From the NCBI RefSeq assembly GCF_902150045.1, contig NZ_CABFVU010000004.1, positions 310,001 to 374,000 of the forward strand: a DNA stretch of 64,000 bases, in the 5' to 3' direction. Shown in pieces: positions 34,795 to 44,442 of the stretch (the stretch's first letter is position 1; the number at the start of each line of letters is the position of its first letter). The translations under genes and the position numbers were made by a program. The DNA is from Chitinophaga polysaccharea (lineage in GTDB: Bacteria > Bacteroidota > Bacteroidia > Chitinophagales > Chitinophagaceae). Below the pieces are notes generated by a model. It searched no databases. It saw nothing but the letters and a program-made list of their open reading frames with translations, and was not told the DNA's origin.

Positions 34795-37164
34795 TTAAAA
34801 TTTCACTGCAACACTGCCGCTGAAATTACGCGGCATTTGTGGAATGGTAGTGCTCCATCCCACCCAATAATCCTGGTTGCTGATATTATTAATCTTGAAA
34901 GCCACTGCAAACCGTGGCTTGTCGTAAGAGAGTGCGGCATTTAATACGGTATATGCAGGCAACGCATACTCACCGGCAGTACTCAGGATCACTTTATTGT
35001 CCGACGCATAATTTCCGCCCAGGCCCAGTCCAACTCCTTTTAATGCACCACTATGCAGACGGTAACTGAGCCATGTATTCACGGTATGCGCAGGACCTGC
35101 ACTTACAGGGCGTAAGCCATCCATAGCAGGATTGCTCTTTTGTATTTTGCTGTCGTTATACGCATAGCCGGCTACAATGTTGAAGCCTCTAAATGGAGTA
35201 GCTGTTATCTCTGCTTCCATCCCCCTGCTGTACTGGGTGCCGTTTTGTACAGTATAAGTGGGGCGTTCCGGAACATCCATACGGGTAATATCGCTTACAT
35301 TGATACGGTAGTAGCTGATACTTCCGTTCAGGTTGCCATCGAGCAGGGTGGCCTTAACGCCGCCTTCCCATTGGTTCGCCTGACTGGGTTTGAAACTGCT
35401 GAAAGTGCCATCGGGCTGCAGTACAGGTGCAATATTCTGGAACCCGTTCATATAGTTGGCAAACAGGGAAAGTTGATCCTTTATTACCTGGTACACCAGC
35501 CCGAACTTCGGCGATACCGCTGTTTGTGCATATTTGCCGGTAGTTGTGTCGCGGGTGATATTTTGGGTGCCGTGGTTATCAAATCGGTCAACGCGCACAG
35601 CAACCATTGCCAGGAAGCGATCTGTGATGTTCAATACATCCTGCACATACACGCTGTAGATGTTTTGCCGGGCTACTGATTTGGTATAGGTCATTTCTTT
35701 AAAGCGGTCCAGTAATGCCAGGCGGGTTAGCCTGGTGTATGCCGCGCCGGGCTTCACAGCACTGATCACATCAAATGCAAGTGTGGGAGAGCCGCTGGAT
35801 CTGGTAGTTGCGCTGTAGATGTCAATACCGGCTACCAAACGGTTCCGCATACGACCAATACTAAAATCGCCGTTAAAATTCTGCTGGAAATCAATAGCAT
35901 TGGCATTGTTGTATTCCGTTTGGCTCATATTACGGATCAATGAATCGTTGCCAGGCTTCATGCTCAGGTACCCGCTTAAACCATTAGCAGTGGAGCTGAG
36001 GTAAGTAAAATTGGTATGGCTGCTCCATTGTGAGGAAAGCTGCCTGTCCAGTGTAAGATAAAGGTTGGCGGCTGTGTTGGCAGTGGTGATATCATCGCCG
36101 CTGAAGCGTTTGCGGAAGTCCAGCTGAAGGTCCTTCGGACTGCGTACACCTGTGGCATAAGAGCCGTCTGCGAACATGCGATAGAAACTGTTGCCTTTTT
36201 CATTGCGGTATTCTGCATCTACTGTTAGCGTAGTTTTATCATCCATTTTATAGGTAAGCACAGGCGCCAGGAAAACATAGTTCTTAAAGCCTGCATCCTG
36301 GAAACTGGCTTCATTATGTTTGGCGGCATTTACACGTAACAGCAGCGTTTTTTCCCTGTTAAGCGGAGTGTTTACATCAGTGGTAAAGCGGCTGAGCCCA
36401 TAGCTGCCGGCGGTATATCCTACTTCGCCTTTGAAATAATCGAATGGTTTTTTGGTAACCCGGTTAAATAGCCCGCCAAAGGAAACAAAGCTGCTGCCAT
36501 ACAATGTGCCGGACGGCCCTTTAATGGCTTCCAGTGTTTCGATGTTTGAAGGATCAATAGTGCCGCCGCCAATATTACCAGGTACGCCGTTGCGGAGAAA
36601 AGATTGTGTGGAGAATCCCCTGGAGGTAACGGTACCGCCTGCGCTGTTGTTCTCCAGCTGCATCACTACACCAGGTACATTCTTAATTGCATCTGCATAA
36701 CTTACCACCACCTGTTCCTGTAGTAATTCTTTGGTAACGGCAGTATATACCTGCGGGTTTTCTATGTTCTTCAATGGCATCTTTGCTACATATTCACTGC
36801 TAACCGGTGTAAGCCGGTGTTTATTGGCCGTGATAGTAACAGATTGTAAGGCTTTTACAGGAATACTGAGCGTAATGACAACATACGCCGGCTGTTCTTT
36901 TTCCACTGTTACTTCCCGGGTTACCGGCTGATAGCCTGTGAGGGATATTTCCAGTTCATAACGGCCTGCCTCCATATTGCGGAAAATGAAATTGCCGGCT
37001 TCATTGGTAGTGGCGCTGCGCCGGGTGTTTTTCAGAACTACGGCTACAGCAGCAGGCTGGCCGTCAGAGGTGGTTACCTTCCCTGTTATGTTTGCTTTAT
37101 CCTGGGCATAAAGCCATGCCCCCTGCAGCAGAATGTATAATAGCAATAGTAAATGTTTGTGCAT
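34795..37164 (-). CDS. TonB-dependent siderophore-type receptor
   Basis: 789 residues: signal peptide ending AWLYAQ, carboxypeptidase-regulatory-like domain (about 25-105), TonB box region (LQSVTITANK), plug with YADAIKNVPGVVMQLENNS, VTSRGFSTQSFLRNGVPG and IEALKGPSGTLYGSS, and a 22-strand barrel ending MPRNFSGSVAVKF with terminal Phe. The RGF plug motif and the ARF-like C-terminus belong to the ferric-hydroxamate/siderophore receptor branch (FhuA/FoxA-like). There is no STN domain, and no sigma/anti-sigma pair nearby. An iron-regulator site was not found in the 239-base upstream region, although such sites are poorly defined in this phylum. Single gene. Confidence 0.88.
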   Translation of the reverse strand: MHKHLLLLLYILLQGAWLYAQDKANITGKVTTSDGQPAAVAVVLKNTRRSATTNEAGNFIFRNMEAGRYELEISLTGYQPVTREVTVEKEQPAYVVITLSIPVKALQSVTITANKHRLTPVSSEYVAKMPLKNIENPQVYTAVTKELLQEQVVVSYADAIKNVPGVVMQLENNSAGGTVTSRGFSTQSFLRNGVPGNIGGGTIDPSNIETLEAIKGPSGTLYGSSFVSFGGLFNRVTKKPFDYFKGEVGYTAGSYGLSRFTTDVNTPLNREKTLLLRVNAAKHNEASFQDAGFKNYVFLAPVLTYKMDDKTTLTVDAEYRNEKGNSFYRMFADGSYATGVRSPKDLQLDFRKRFSGDDITTANTAANLYLTLDRQLSSQWSSHTNFTYLSSTANGLSGYLSMKPGNDSLIRNMSQTEYNNANAIDFQQNFNGDFSIGRMRNRLVAGIDIYSATTRSSGSPTLAFDVISAVKPGAAYTRLTRLALLDRFKEMTYTKSVARQNIYSVYVQDVLNITDRFLAMVAVRVDRFDNHGTQNITRDTTTGKYAQTAVSPKFGLVYQVIKDQLSLFANYMNGFQNIAPVLQPDGTFSSFKPSQANQWEGGVKATLLDGNLNGSISYYRINVSDITRMDVPERPTYTVQNGTQYSRGMEAEITATPFRGFNIVAGYAYNDSKIQKSNPAMDGLRPVSAGPAHTVNTWLSYRLHSGALKGVGLGLGGNYASDNKVILSTAGEYALPAYTVLNAALSYDKPRFAVAFKINNISNQDYWVGWSTTIPQMPRNFSGSVAVKF

Positions 37165-37403
37165 ATTTTATGGTTGGATTACGGCGATCAAAGTTATGAG
37201 GCCCGCATACTACTGGTTTTCACGATCAGGAAATTCATTTACGCAATCGGGAAATATTGCCGGGCCATGCTTAGGGAGGGACCCCGATATTGAGAGGGCC
37301 TATCAAACAATGCCGGATGAAACTACTAACGGTATCAGGGCTATTTTTACAAGACGTTTGTAACTCTCTCCAAAACATATAAATTCACAAAAAGTAACCA
37401 GGT

Positions 37404-38012
37404 ATGAATCAAAAGGAAAGAATGCTGGCCGGCCTGCCTTACAAAGCTTGGATGGATGGACTGGCGGAAGAACAGCTTGAAAATAAAAAGAGGATCTACC
37501 AGTACAACCTTTGTCCGCCGGATGAAACGGAAAAAATAGAACAGTATATAAGAAACATTCTTGGCAAAGCCGGTAAGAATGTATTGATACTGGCGCCATT
37601 TCATTGCGATTATGGCAAACACATCGAAGTAGGAGATAACTTCATGGCCAACTATAACTGCATTATCCTGGATGTGGGAAAAGTACGTATTGGCGATAAC
37701 GTTATGTTTGGCCCCAACGTTTCATTGTTCACCGCCGGGCATCCTATCCATCCCGACTCACGGAACTCCGGCTATGAATACGGGATCGGTATCACTATTG
37801 GCAACAACGTCTGGATTGGAGGGAACACCGTTGTAAATCCTGGTGTTAACATTGGCGATAACGCGGTGATAGGCGCTGGCAGCGTGGTAACCAGGGATAT
37901 TCCTGCCAACGTGGTGGCTGTAGGGAACCCCTGCCGGGTACTGCGCCCCATCAGGGAGGAGGACAAACATTTCTATTATAAAGACAAGAAATTTGATGTG
38001 CAGGATTACTGA
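37404..38012 (+). CDS. Sugar O-acetyltransferase (maltose/galactoside acetyltransferase type)
   Basis: 202 residues. The N-terminal Mac domain begins MNQKERMLAGLPYKAWMDGL, followed by left-handed beta-helix hexapeptide repeats (IEVGDN, VRIGDN, ITIGNN, VNIGDN, AVIGAGSVV). The catalytic His is in LFTAGHPIHP. The end AVGNPCRVLRPI is typical of Maa, LacA and NodL. It transfers acetyl from acetyl-CoA to a sugar hydroxyl and works as a trimer in the cytoplasm. Neighbours do not specify the sugar. Full length for the family. Confidence 0.93.
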   Translation: MNQKERMLAGLPYKAWMDGLAEEQLENKKRIYQYNLCPPDETEKIEQYIRNILGKAGKNVLILAPFHCDYGKHIEVGDNFMANYNCIILDVGKVRIGDNVMFGPNVSLFTAGHPIHPDSRNSGYEYGIGITIGNNVWIGGNTVVNPGVNIGDNAVIGAGSVVTRDIPANVVAVGNPCRVLRPIREEDKHFYYKDKKFDVQDY

Positions 38013-38019
38013 TAAAAAA

Positions 38020-38055
38020 CTGCCGGGCCCGGATTATGAAACGAGGGCCCGGCAG
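38020..38055 (-). terminator. Terminator after the GH43-GH92 operon
   Basis: CTGCCGGGCCC and GGGCCCGGCAG, a perfect 11-bp stem with a 14-base loop. On the minus strand TTTTTTA follows. It may also slow transcripts from the acetyltransferase gene on the other strand. Confidence 0.82.
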
Positions 38056-38062
38056 CAGCAAC

Positions 38063-40201
38063 TTATTTCGTAATAATTTCTATATTCCCTCCCTGTTTAA
38101 ACAGGTCGTGCGGCACAAAGTACCCTTTGTTTTCTTTGCCGTTTACTTTGATGGCAGTTAAGTTCCGGCCTTTACCCGGTTTGGATATAGTGAGCAGCTT
38201 GCCGTTGCTGGTTCTCCATTTCACTTCATCAAACAACGGAACAGTAACCAGGTATTCAGGATCGGTAGCGGAAAAAGTATACAGCCCCAGTGCATTGAAT
38301 ACATACCACGACGACATTTCCCCTGCATCGTCCATACCGCAAAGGGCCAGGCCATTATCACCGATGCCGTATAATGTATTTAAGATAGTGTCGATGATCT
38401 TTTGTGATTTTTCAGGCTTGCCGATAAAATAATAGGCGAAAGGCGCTTCATGATCGGGCTGATTCCCATGGCAGTACTGGCCTATCATCGTTTCCACATT
38501 CCTGGCAATATAGCTGGGGTTCCAGGGAACGGTGAACAGGGAATCCAGTTTTGATTCGAAGCCCCGGGGGCCGCCATACAACGCTATGAGGCCCGGCATA
38601 TCATGTGGTGCAAAAAAGGATACCTGCCACGCATTGGCCTCGCGGTACATGTACTCATAATAGGGATACTGTGGATTAAAGGGCTGAATCCAATCTCCGT
38701 TCTCCAGTTTTCCCCTCATAAACCTGGTAGATGGATCAAACATGTTCTTATAATTCTTCGATCTCGCCATCAGCATGCGGTAATTAGCCGTATCCCCCAG
38801 TTTTTTTGCGATCTGTGCAACGGAGTAATCGTCGTAGGAATATTCCAGCGTTTTAGATACGCCGGCCCTGCCTTTCGTTTCTACGTGGGGGTTAGTCACG
38901 TCCGGATCGCTGATAAACCCCTTCTCCATATATTCTTTGATAAATGGCCTTGCACCCCCTTCTACAGTGGCGTTTTTCAGCAATATCCTGTAGGTGCCTT
39001 TTATATCGAAATCATCAATGCCCCTCAGGTAAGCCCCTGCAATAGAGGAGGAACCATGATCCCCATGGAAGAAAGTGGGAATAAAACCGGTTTTATCTCC
39101 CACATCTTTCATCGATTTAATAACATCCAGTGTTACCTGCGGCGATATAAGCCCCAACAGCACATCCTTATTGCGGTAGGTATCCCATAAAGACGGCTCG
39201 GTGTAATAATTGAAATCAGCTTTTACCACGTTCCGTTTGGCGTCTGTATACTGGCCGTTTACATCGCTGCGAAGCGCGGGCCACAGGAAGGAGCGGTAAA
39301 GACAGGAATAGAACATCTCTTTTTGCTTACTGGTGCCGCCTTTTACCTGGATGGATGACAACAGCTTTTCCCATTGCTGTGTAGCCGCTTTACGGATATC
39401 ATTGAAAGACCTGTTGCCGATTTCTTTTTCCAGGTTTTCCCTGGCGTTTTCAGCGCTTACGAACGATATGCCTATTTTCAGTTCTACCGGTCCTTTACTG
39501 CCATTGGCTATGTGCACCAGCGCAAAGCCATCGCTTTTTCCCTCATTTTTCTTTTCCAGTTTTTCAATACCGGCGCTAAGCACCGCGTAGAAGTAGATCC
39601 TGCCGCCGGCCTGCTGGTAGCCCTGCACCGCTGAATTGCCCACCTGCTCAATGCTCCAGCCGTTTACTCTGTTATTGGCCTTTGCCAGGTCGAAAAGGAT
39701 CTGGCGACTCTCGTTATTTTTATATTCATATTGATGATACCCGCACCTTAATGTGGAGGTAAGGTTTACATTCACATTATAATCATCCAGGTACACCTGG
39801 TAGAAGCCGGGCGCTGCGCTTTCTTTTTTATGGGAGAAGCGGGAACCGAATTTTCCCCCCGGGTTTGAAACCGGCAGCACAGGAATATTACACAGGTTCC
39901 AATGCCCCTTATTTGTATGTGTGAAGCCGTAGATCACGGAGTCTTCATACTCATAACCGGCCCCGGAGCCATATTCTGTCATAGGGCTTAACTGCACCAT
40001 GGCATTGGGCAGCGAGCTTCCGGGAAAGGTAAGCCCAGCCCATGATCTCCAGCCCTGCGGTAACTCGTAGCCGAGTATTTTAGGATCCGTCATTGGCGCC
40101 GTGCCTATAAAGGTGTTCACATATTTCGTATAGGTTTGACTGTTACCCGCAAGGGAAGTGAACAGTATCATCAATAACGTGGCTAAAGTTTGTTTTCTCA
40201 T
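38063..40201 (-). CDS. Glycoside hydrolase family 92 (alpha-mannosidase type), secreted
   Basis: About 712 residues from the ATG at 40201, where a signal peptide begins (MRKQTLATLLMILFTSLAG). In-frame starts up to 40276 overlap the GH43 gene and add no signal. GH92 segments are recognisable: GWRSWAGLTFPGSSLPNAMVQLSP at the start, the active-site stretch HTNKGHWNLCNIPVLP, YRNKDVLLGLISPQ, CHGNQPDHEAPFAYYF, and the C-terminal MDDAGEMSSWYVFNALGLY with the acidic residues used by this calcium-dependent family. GH92 enzymes are exo-alpha-mannosidases (1,2; 1,3; 1,4 or 1,6). The atypical HTNKGHWN active-site region may mean a different substrate. It is the second gene of an operon with GH43, 16 bases away. 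Confidence 0.88.
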   Translation of the reverse strand: MRKQTLATLLMILFTSLAGNSQTYTKYVNTFIGTAPMTDPKILGYELPQGWRSWAGLTFPGSSLPNAMVQLSPMTEYGSGAGYEYEDSVIYGFTHTNKGHWNLCNIPVLPVSNPGGKFGSRFSHKKESAAPGFYQVYLDDYNVNVNLTSTLRCGYHQYEYKNNESRQILFDLAKANNRVNGWSIEQVGNSAVQGYQQAGGRIYFYAVLSAGIEKLEKKNEGKSDGFALVHIANGSKGPVELKIGISFVSAENARENLEKEIGNRSFNDIRKAATQQWEKLLSSIQVKGGTSKQKEMFYSCLYRSFLWPALRSDVNGQYTDAKRNVVKADFNYYTEPSLWDTYRNKDVLLGLISPQVTLDVIKSMKDVGDKTGFIPTFFHGDHGSSSIAGAYLRGIDDFDIKGTYRILLKNATVEGGARPFIKEYMEKGFISDPDVTNPHVETKGRAGVSKTLEYSYDDYSVAQIAKKLGDTANYRMLMARSKNYKNMFDPSTRFMRGKLENGDWIQPFNPQYPYYEYMYREANAWQVSFFAPHDMPGLIALYGGPRGFESKLDSLFTVPWNPSYIARNVETMIGQYCHGNQPDHEAPFAYYFIGKPEKSQKIIDTILNTLYGIGDNGLALCGMDDAGEMSSWYVFNALGLYTFSATDPEYLVTVPLFDEVKWRTSNGKLLTISKPGKGRNLTAIKVNGKENKGYFVPHDLFKQGGNIEIITK

Positions 40202-40217
40202 TCCAGTGTAATTTATA

Positions 40218-41744
40218 TTATTGCGGTATTTCATCCGTGTACCTGATGTCAAAAAAGGAGAATGCGGCATTTTCACCGGGCATGCCCTGGAAGTTCAATC
40301 CCGGGCGTGGACTACGGTCCCACGGTGGAAGGAAATTAACGGGGAAGGCTTTTTTACCCGGGGTAAGCTCTTCCCATCCGCCCTGTTGCTTCCAGTATAC
40401 CCTGCAGGTGAAGTCTGGCAGCATTACCATTTTCAGGTATACAGGAACATTGGCAGCAGGAATTTTCTGTTTGCCGGGTACACTCCTTTTGCCGTCTTTT
40501 ATTACCCAGAACTCAACAGTATCATTGCGAACAGCAATACCGGCGGCGGCAGATACATCTCCATAAATAACCAGTCCTTTGCCGGCCTTGTTATTGTTCG
40601 TTACCGCTGTACTGATTTCATAGGCCGCTGCATAAGGACGGAGGGTAAGCGCTATCCCGGCAGGATGATCACTGTTGTATGTCCCGGATAATTGCAGCGC
40701 CCCATCCTTTTGCCGGAATACGGGCCTCATATTCCTGAAATCCCATTGCCAGAAAATTTCCCCGGTAGTCCTGGAAAAGTCGTAATGGAGATGAATATTT
40801 TCTTTGTTGCTACCGCTAACAGGAACAGGGCGCAGTTCCGGCCACTGGTCTGGTTTCCACGACAATGACGCAATCAGCGCCTCCCTGCCGGTGAATACAT
40901 TGCTGGCTTTGTTATAAGCATGATAAATATAAAAATCGTTACCGGTCTTGTCTTGTACGAAAGTGCCATGTCCAGGGCATTTCCAGCTGCCGTTATCGGT
41001 GAGCACAGGATTATCGGCGCCCTCTTCCAGGTATGGGCCGGTGATGTTTTTTGCCCTCGCTACCCGTACCTGGTAACTGCAGGATACGCCACAGCAGTTA
41101 CCCGCAGAATAGAAGAGATAATAATAACCATCCTTTTTTAAGATGCTTTGCCCTTCCATGCCGTTGCGGGCATCATCTTTCAGCAAAGTGAAAGGTTGGC
41201 CTTCAAGTGAAAGCCCGTCATTGGAAAGTTTGCTGCCCAGTATTTCAATAGGCCGGTTATCGAGGCCATAGGCTTTCCAGCTAATGTACAATTGCCCGTT
41301 GTTGTTAAACACAAAGGCGTCGATAGCTTCCTTGCCATGTGCTATGATGATGCCATGATCTTTGAAGCCGTGATCCGGATAAGAAGAGGTGGCTACGCCT
41401 ATACAGGAAACGCCGTCCGATTTCCTTTTCGCGGTATAATAAACGTAGTAGGTATTATTATGAAAGAAATATTCAGGCGCCCAGAAGGAGGCGGTAGTCC
41501 AGGAGGGCGCTTTATCAAACAAGAATCCTGTTTGTTGCCATTGTTGCAGGTTATTCGACCGGAAGATGGGAAAATGAGGCCCCCATTCGCTGGAAGTGCC
41601 TATGGCATAGTAGCTGGTTCCCTTCCTGATAATGGAGGGATCTGCAAAGTCGCCGGGAATATTGGCCCGCACCTGCTGGGCTATGGAAGGTTGAATACCT
41701 GACAGAAAAGCGAATAAGGCCAGTGCCGGAAGTTTACATCTCAT
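40218..41744 (-). CDS. Glycoside hydrolase family 43-like enzyme, secreted
   Basis: About 508 residues from the ATG at 41744. Signal peptide MRCKLPALALFAFLSGIQPSIAQ. Five-bladed propeller with the three GH43 acidic residues visible: Asp35 (GDFADPSI, base), Asp142 (AIDAFVF, pKa modulator) and Glu197 (GMEGQS, acid). PGHGTFV marks the metal-binding His region. The last 150 residues form a beta-sandwich domain (ending FSFFDIRYTDEI). The family contains arabinanases, xylosidases and galactosidases. The exact specificity cannot be read here. It comes first in the operon with GH92 and is probably periplasmic or surface-exposed. No SusC/SusD pair is next to this operon. Confidence 0.87.
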   Translation of the reverse strand: MRCKLPALALFAFLSGIQPSIAQQVRANIPGDFADPSIIRKGTSYYAIGTSSEWGPHFPIFRSNNLQQWQQTGFLFDKAPSWTTASFWAPEYFFHNNTYYVYYTAKRKSDGVSCIGVATSSYPDHGFKDHGIIIAHGKEAIDAFVFNNNGQLYISWKAYGLDNRPIEILGSKLSNDGLSLEGQPFTLLKDDARNGMEGQSILKKDGYYYLFYSAGNCCGVSCSYQVRVARAKNITGPYLEEGADNPVLTDNGSWKCPGHGTFVQDKTGNDFYIYHAYNKASNVFTGREALIASLSWKPDQWPELRPVPVSGSNKENIHLHYDFSRTTGEIFWQWDFRNMRPVFRQKDGALQLSGTYNSDHPAGIALTLRPYAAAYEISTAVTNNNKAGKGLVIYGDVSAAAGIAVRNDTVEFWVIKDGKRSVPGKQKIPAANVPVYLKMVMLPDFTCRVYWKQQGGWEELTPGKKAFPVNFLPPWDRSPRPGLNFQGMPGENAAFSFFDIRYTDEIPQ

Positions 41745-41817
41745 CTTTATCTCATTTATGGAATAGCCGGCTAGCATAGACGGGAAACCGGTGGGAGCAA
41801 AAATAGAAGGTTAAGCG

Positions 41818-41839
41818 GATGTTTTTTCGATAAAACATC
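41818..41839. promoter_or_regulatory. Inverted repeat upstream of the GH43-GH92 operon
   Basis: GATGTTTT and AAAACATC, perfect 8-base arms around TTCGAT, 74 bases before the GH43 start. It is a possible operator. No regulator gene is adjacent. Confidence 0.45.
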
Positions 41840-41972
41840 TCATTCCTTCATTGTAAAGTCTCATTGTGTGGTGTGAGCCGGACCGACTCACTGGGAGCAG
41901 ACGTATTTTATTTTTAACATCTCCTTCAGGATTATCCTTTTAAACCCCGAACCACAAATTATCTTATTTTAT

Positions 41973-41980
41973 TATTTTTG
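41973..41980 (+). promoter_or_regulatory. -7 promoter box of the TPR membrane-protein gene
   Basis: TATTTTTG matches TAnnTTTG, 39 bases before the ATG at 42020. Confidence 0.4.
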
Positions 41981-42019
41981 CCGGGAATCAGTTTTCTTAA
42001 CCCTGGTTGCTGACACGCT

Positions 42020-42763
42020 ATGTTCCCATTTTGGAGTGACTATTATTATCTTGTTATTATACTGCAGGTTGTATGTGTTGTACATGTTCTCAGATCGGGC
42101 AGGAGTAGGGAGTGGTTATTTTTTATCCTGTTTATACCTGTAATAGGGATAGTGGTATATTTTATCCGGGAAATTCTGCCGGGTATAACCAGCGGTAATA
42201 CAGGCGAAAGCCTGATGCGCTTCCTGTCGCCCAACGGGCGGATCAGGGAATGGGAAAAACGGGTGCGTATATCCGATACCGTTGCCAACAAAATGCAGCT
42301 GGCAGATGCCTATGCCCAGCAAAAGCAATACGATAAAGCCATTGGGCTCACCCTGGAATGCGCCAACAGCTTCACCAAGGATCCCGGTATTATTTTACAG
42401 CTGGCGCGGTGGCAGTTCCTGAACGGGCAGTATGCGGCCAGTATTGTAAGTTTCGATAAGCTGAATACATTCAAGGGCGTGCGGATGAGTAAGGCAGATG
42501 ATGAACTGATGTATGCCCGCGCGCTGGAAGGAACAATGGAAACAGCCAGGGCGGAAGAAGAATACCAGAGAATAATCCGCGTGCACCATTCACTGGAGGC
42601 GATGTATTATTACGGGTTGCTGCTAAAGAAACAGGGCCGGAAAAGTGAAGCGCGGGCTCAGTTTGAAAAAACAGGGCAGGAACTCGACCTGCATCCGCGC
42701 TATGTACGGCGAACTATCCGCAAATGGGTATGGTTATCAAAAAAAGAACTGGCTACGCTGTAG
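42020..42763 (+). CDS. Membrane-anchored TPR protein
   Basis: 247 residues. Two N-terminal helices (YYYLVIILQVVCVVHVL and WLFFILFIPVIGIVVYFI) enclose a short Arg-rich loop, the pattern of the cardiolipin-synthase N-terminal (PLDc_N) domain. A cytoplasmic tetratricopeptide array follows from about residue 90 to 225 (LADAYAQQKQYDKAIGLTLE, LARWQFLNGQYAASIVSFDKL, YARALEGTMETARAEEEYQRI, YYGLLLKKQGRKSEARAQFEK). It probably works as a scaffold at the inner membrane. The partner is unknown. Single gene with its own promoter box and a terminator. Confidence 0.82.
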   Translation: MFPFWSDYYYLVIILQVVCVVHVLRSGRSREWLFFILFIPVIGIVVYFIREILPGITSGNTGESLMRFLSPNGRIREWEKRVRISDTVANKMQLADAYAQQKQYDKAIGLTLECANSFTKDPGIILQLARWQFLNGQYAASIVSFDKLNTFKGVRMSKADDELMYARALEGTMETARAEEEYQRIIRVHHSLEAMYYYGLLLKKQGRKSEARAQFEKTGQELDLHPRYVRRTIRKWVWLSKKELATL

Positions 42764-42829
42764 ATATGGCCGGCTATTGCTGGCTGCTTAGCCCCTGTAG
42801 GATCAGGAAAGTTGGTTACATTATAAAGA

Positions 42830-42857
42830 AAAGGCCCCGGTTGATACCGGAGCCTTT
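42830..42857. terminator. Terminator between the TPR and bestrophin genes
   Basis: AAAGGCCCCGG and CCGGAGCCTTT pair (one mismatch) around TTGATA. T-rich sequence is found on both sides, so it may serve both strands. Confidence 0.7.
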
Positions 42858-42916
42858 GTCTTAACGCTATAAATTACGGCCCTTTTTGGAGAGGGCGCCT
42901 TAAACACAAATCAGCT

Positions 42917-43837
42917 TTAAAGCACGTAGTAAGAGGGTGTAGGCACCTGCTCTGCCTGCGTGATTTCGATCTCCTGCTCGTGCAACATTTGCCGGAGGTC
43001 TTTTTCAATATTCCTGGCAATAGTTGTTACCGGTGTATCTGTAGGTTTATTTTCAAACGGGTCCTGCAGATTGATCGCCATTTTTTCAATCAGCAGGAAA
43101 GAGGAGGCAATGGCTACCACTAGTGGTATTTCCATAAAGCCCAGCACATCTATTAAGGCAAACGGCAATAACAGTATAAAGAAGATCACGGTAAAGTGTG
43201 TATAAAGACTGTAAGTGGCCGGGAACACGGTATTTTTAATACGTTCGCATTTTCCCATGGAGTCACAGAGCTTTGTAATGGTCTGGTCCAGGGCAATTTG
43301 CTGGTACTGATTGATCCATCCCTGCTCCATAGCATATTTCAGGTCTTTTCCATGTAAAAACAACAGGGCAGCCGGTACGTTGTCATATCTCATCACATAG
43401 TTTAATTCCCTTCTTGATAATAATCTGTCTACACCTTTGAGCGGATCTGTCTTACGTAACGATTGTCCCAGGCTATGGCACCATGCTGCCTGTCGCTTTA
43501 CAAAACGCTCCTGGAAAAGAGTGAGGTCTTCCGACTGATAAGTAGCATCCATCAAGCTTAGAACCTGTCTTGTCAGTGAGCGTGAATCATTTACAATGGC
43601 CCCCCAGATGGTCCTGGCTTCCCACCACCGGTCGTAGGCCTGGTTCGATCTGAATGCGAGCAATAGCGATAATACCGTTCCCAGCACCATGGGTACCGCT
43701 ATCGGGATCGCCATGTTGGTGAAATCGTATTGGTAATAAAGTATATTGATGGCCAGTGAGTAGATGGTCACCAGCAGGATCTCTACCTTAATTTTACCAA
43801 AAACATATTTTAAAGGGATATTATTCTTGAGTAACAT
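42917..43837 (-). CDS. Bestrophin-family ion channel
   Basis: 306 residues with the bestrophin pattern: helices at about 15-32 and 40-62 (AIPIAVPMVLGTVLSLLLAF) followed directly by RSNQAYDRWWEARTIWGAIVNDSR, the family signature. A second helix pair is at 215-255 (FTVIFFILLLPFALIDVLGF; PLVVAIASSFLLIEKM) and DPFENKPTDTPV is the conserved C-terminal motif. Bacterial members form pentameric channels (the Klebsiella homologue conducts sodium). Encoded 10 bases after the universal stress protein, so the two are co-transcribed. This suggests a role in membrane or osmotic stress. Confidence 0.92.
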   Translation of the reverse strand: MLLKNNIPLKYVFGKIKVEILLVTIYSLAINILYYQYDFTNMAIPIAVPMVLGTVLSLLLAFRSNQAYDRWWEARTIWGAIVNDSRSLTRQVLSLMDATYQSEDLTLFQERFVKRQAAWCHSLGQSLRKTDPLKGVDRLLSRRELNYVMRYDNVPAALLFLHGKDLKYAMEQGWINQYQQIALDQTITKLCDSMGKCERIKNTVFPATYSLYTHFTVIFFILLLPFALIDVLGFMEIPLVVAIASSFLLIEKMAINLQDPFENKPTDTPVTTIARNIEKDLRQMLHEQEIEITQAEQVPTPSYYVL

Positions 43838-43847
43838 AACCTTTCTT

Positions 43848-44333
43848 TTATTCTGTTGGCAGCAATAGCGCTGAGATGGTAGACCTGTCTACCACGTATT
43901 TCCTTCTCTGGAGCTGGATCTTCATCTTTGGATAGTTACATTTGCTGATCAGTTTTTCCGGATTATAGCTTCTTTTTGAAGGCGCGTTAAATTCATGATC
44001 AACAGGCTGGATGATCAGGTCAATATTTTGTGCCAGCAGGAAATTGCGTAATGCTGCACGGGTATTGCCATGAAAGAATTCAATCTTCAGCTGGTTAATG
44101 GAAGAAGAATATTTGTTACGGATAATTTCGCAGCCATCCTGGAAGTCGGACGAAATGAGCTCTATATGCCTGCTGTTACGGGTGTATGTCATCAGGTCAA
44201 ATAAAGAGTCTGGCATTTCCAGCGCGTGCATTAATATAATGTTAACCTGCTCGCCTGGGTGCTGTGCTACAATGTTGTGAACATAACTGAGTGAGCGGAT
44301 GGAGAAGTCTGTTGGTATGAGTATATTTTTCAT
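43848..44333 (-). CDS. Universal stress protein (UspA-like)
   Basis: 161 residues, one Usp domain: N-terminal strand MKNILIPTDFSIRSLSYV and the second strand VNIILMHALE. The later LLAQNIDLIIQPVDHEF occupies the position of the family's D-L-I-V-x-G segment. The ATP-binding G-2x-G-9x-G(S/T) motif at the C-terminus is not present, so it belongs to the non-ATP-binding branch. It precedes the bestrophin gene in a two-gene operon and follows the sensor kinase gene on the same strand by 109 bases. Confidence 0.78.
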   Translation of the reverse strand: MKNILIPTDFSIRSLSYVHNIVAQHPGEQVNIILMHALEMPDSLFDLMTYTRNSRHIELISSDFQDGCEIIRNKYSSSINQLKIEFFHGNTRAALRNFLLAQNIDLIIQPVDHEFNAPSKRSYNPEKLISKCNYPKMKIQLQRRKYVVDRSTISALLLPTE

Positions 44334-44442
44334 ATCTGGTAGCTTTTATAACAACAAAATTATTGTTGTGAAATAAGTAACCAGTAAGAGCAGCGTTAAA
44401 AGGTAGTAAGAATGTGGTAAGAATTTGGTAAGAAAGCGATCC

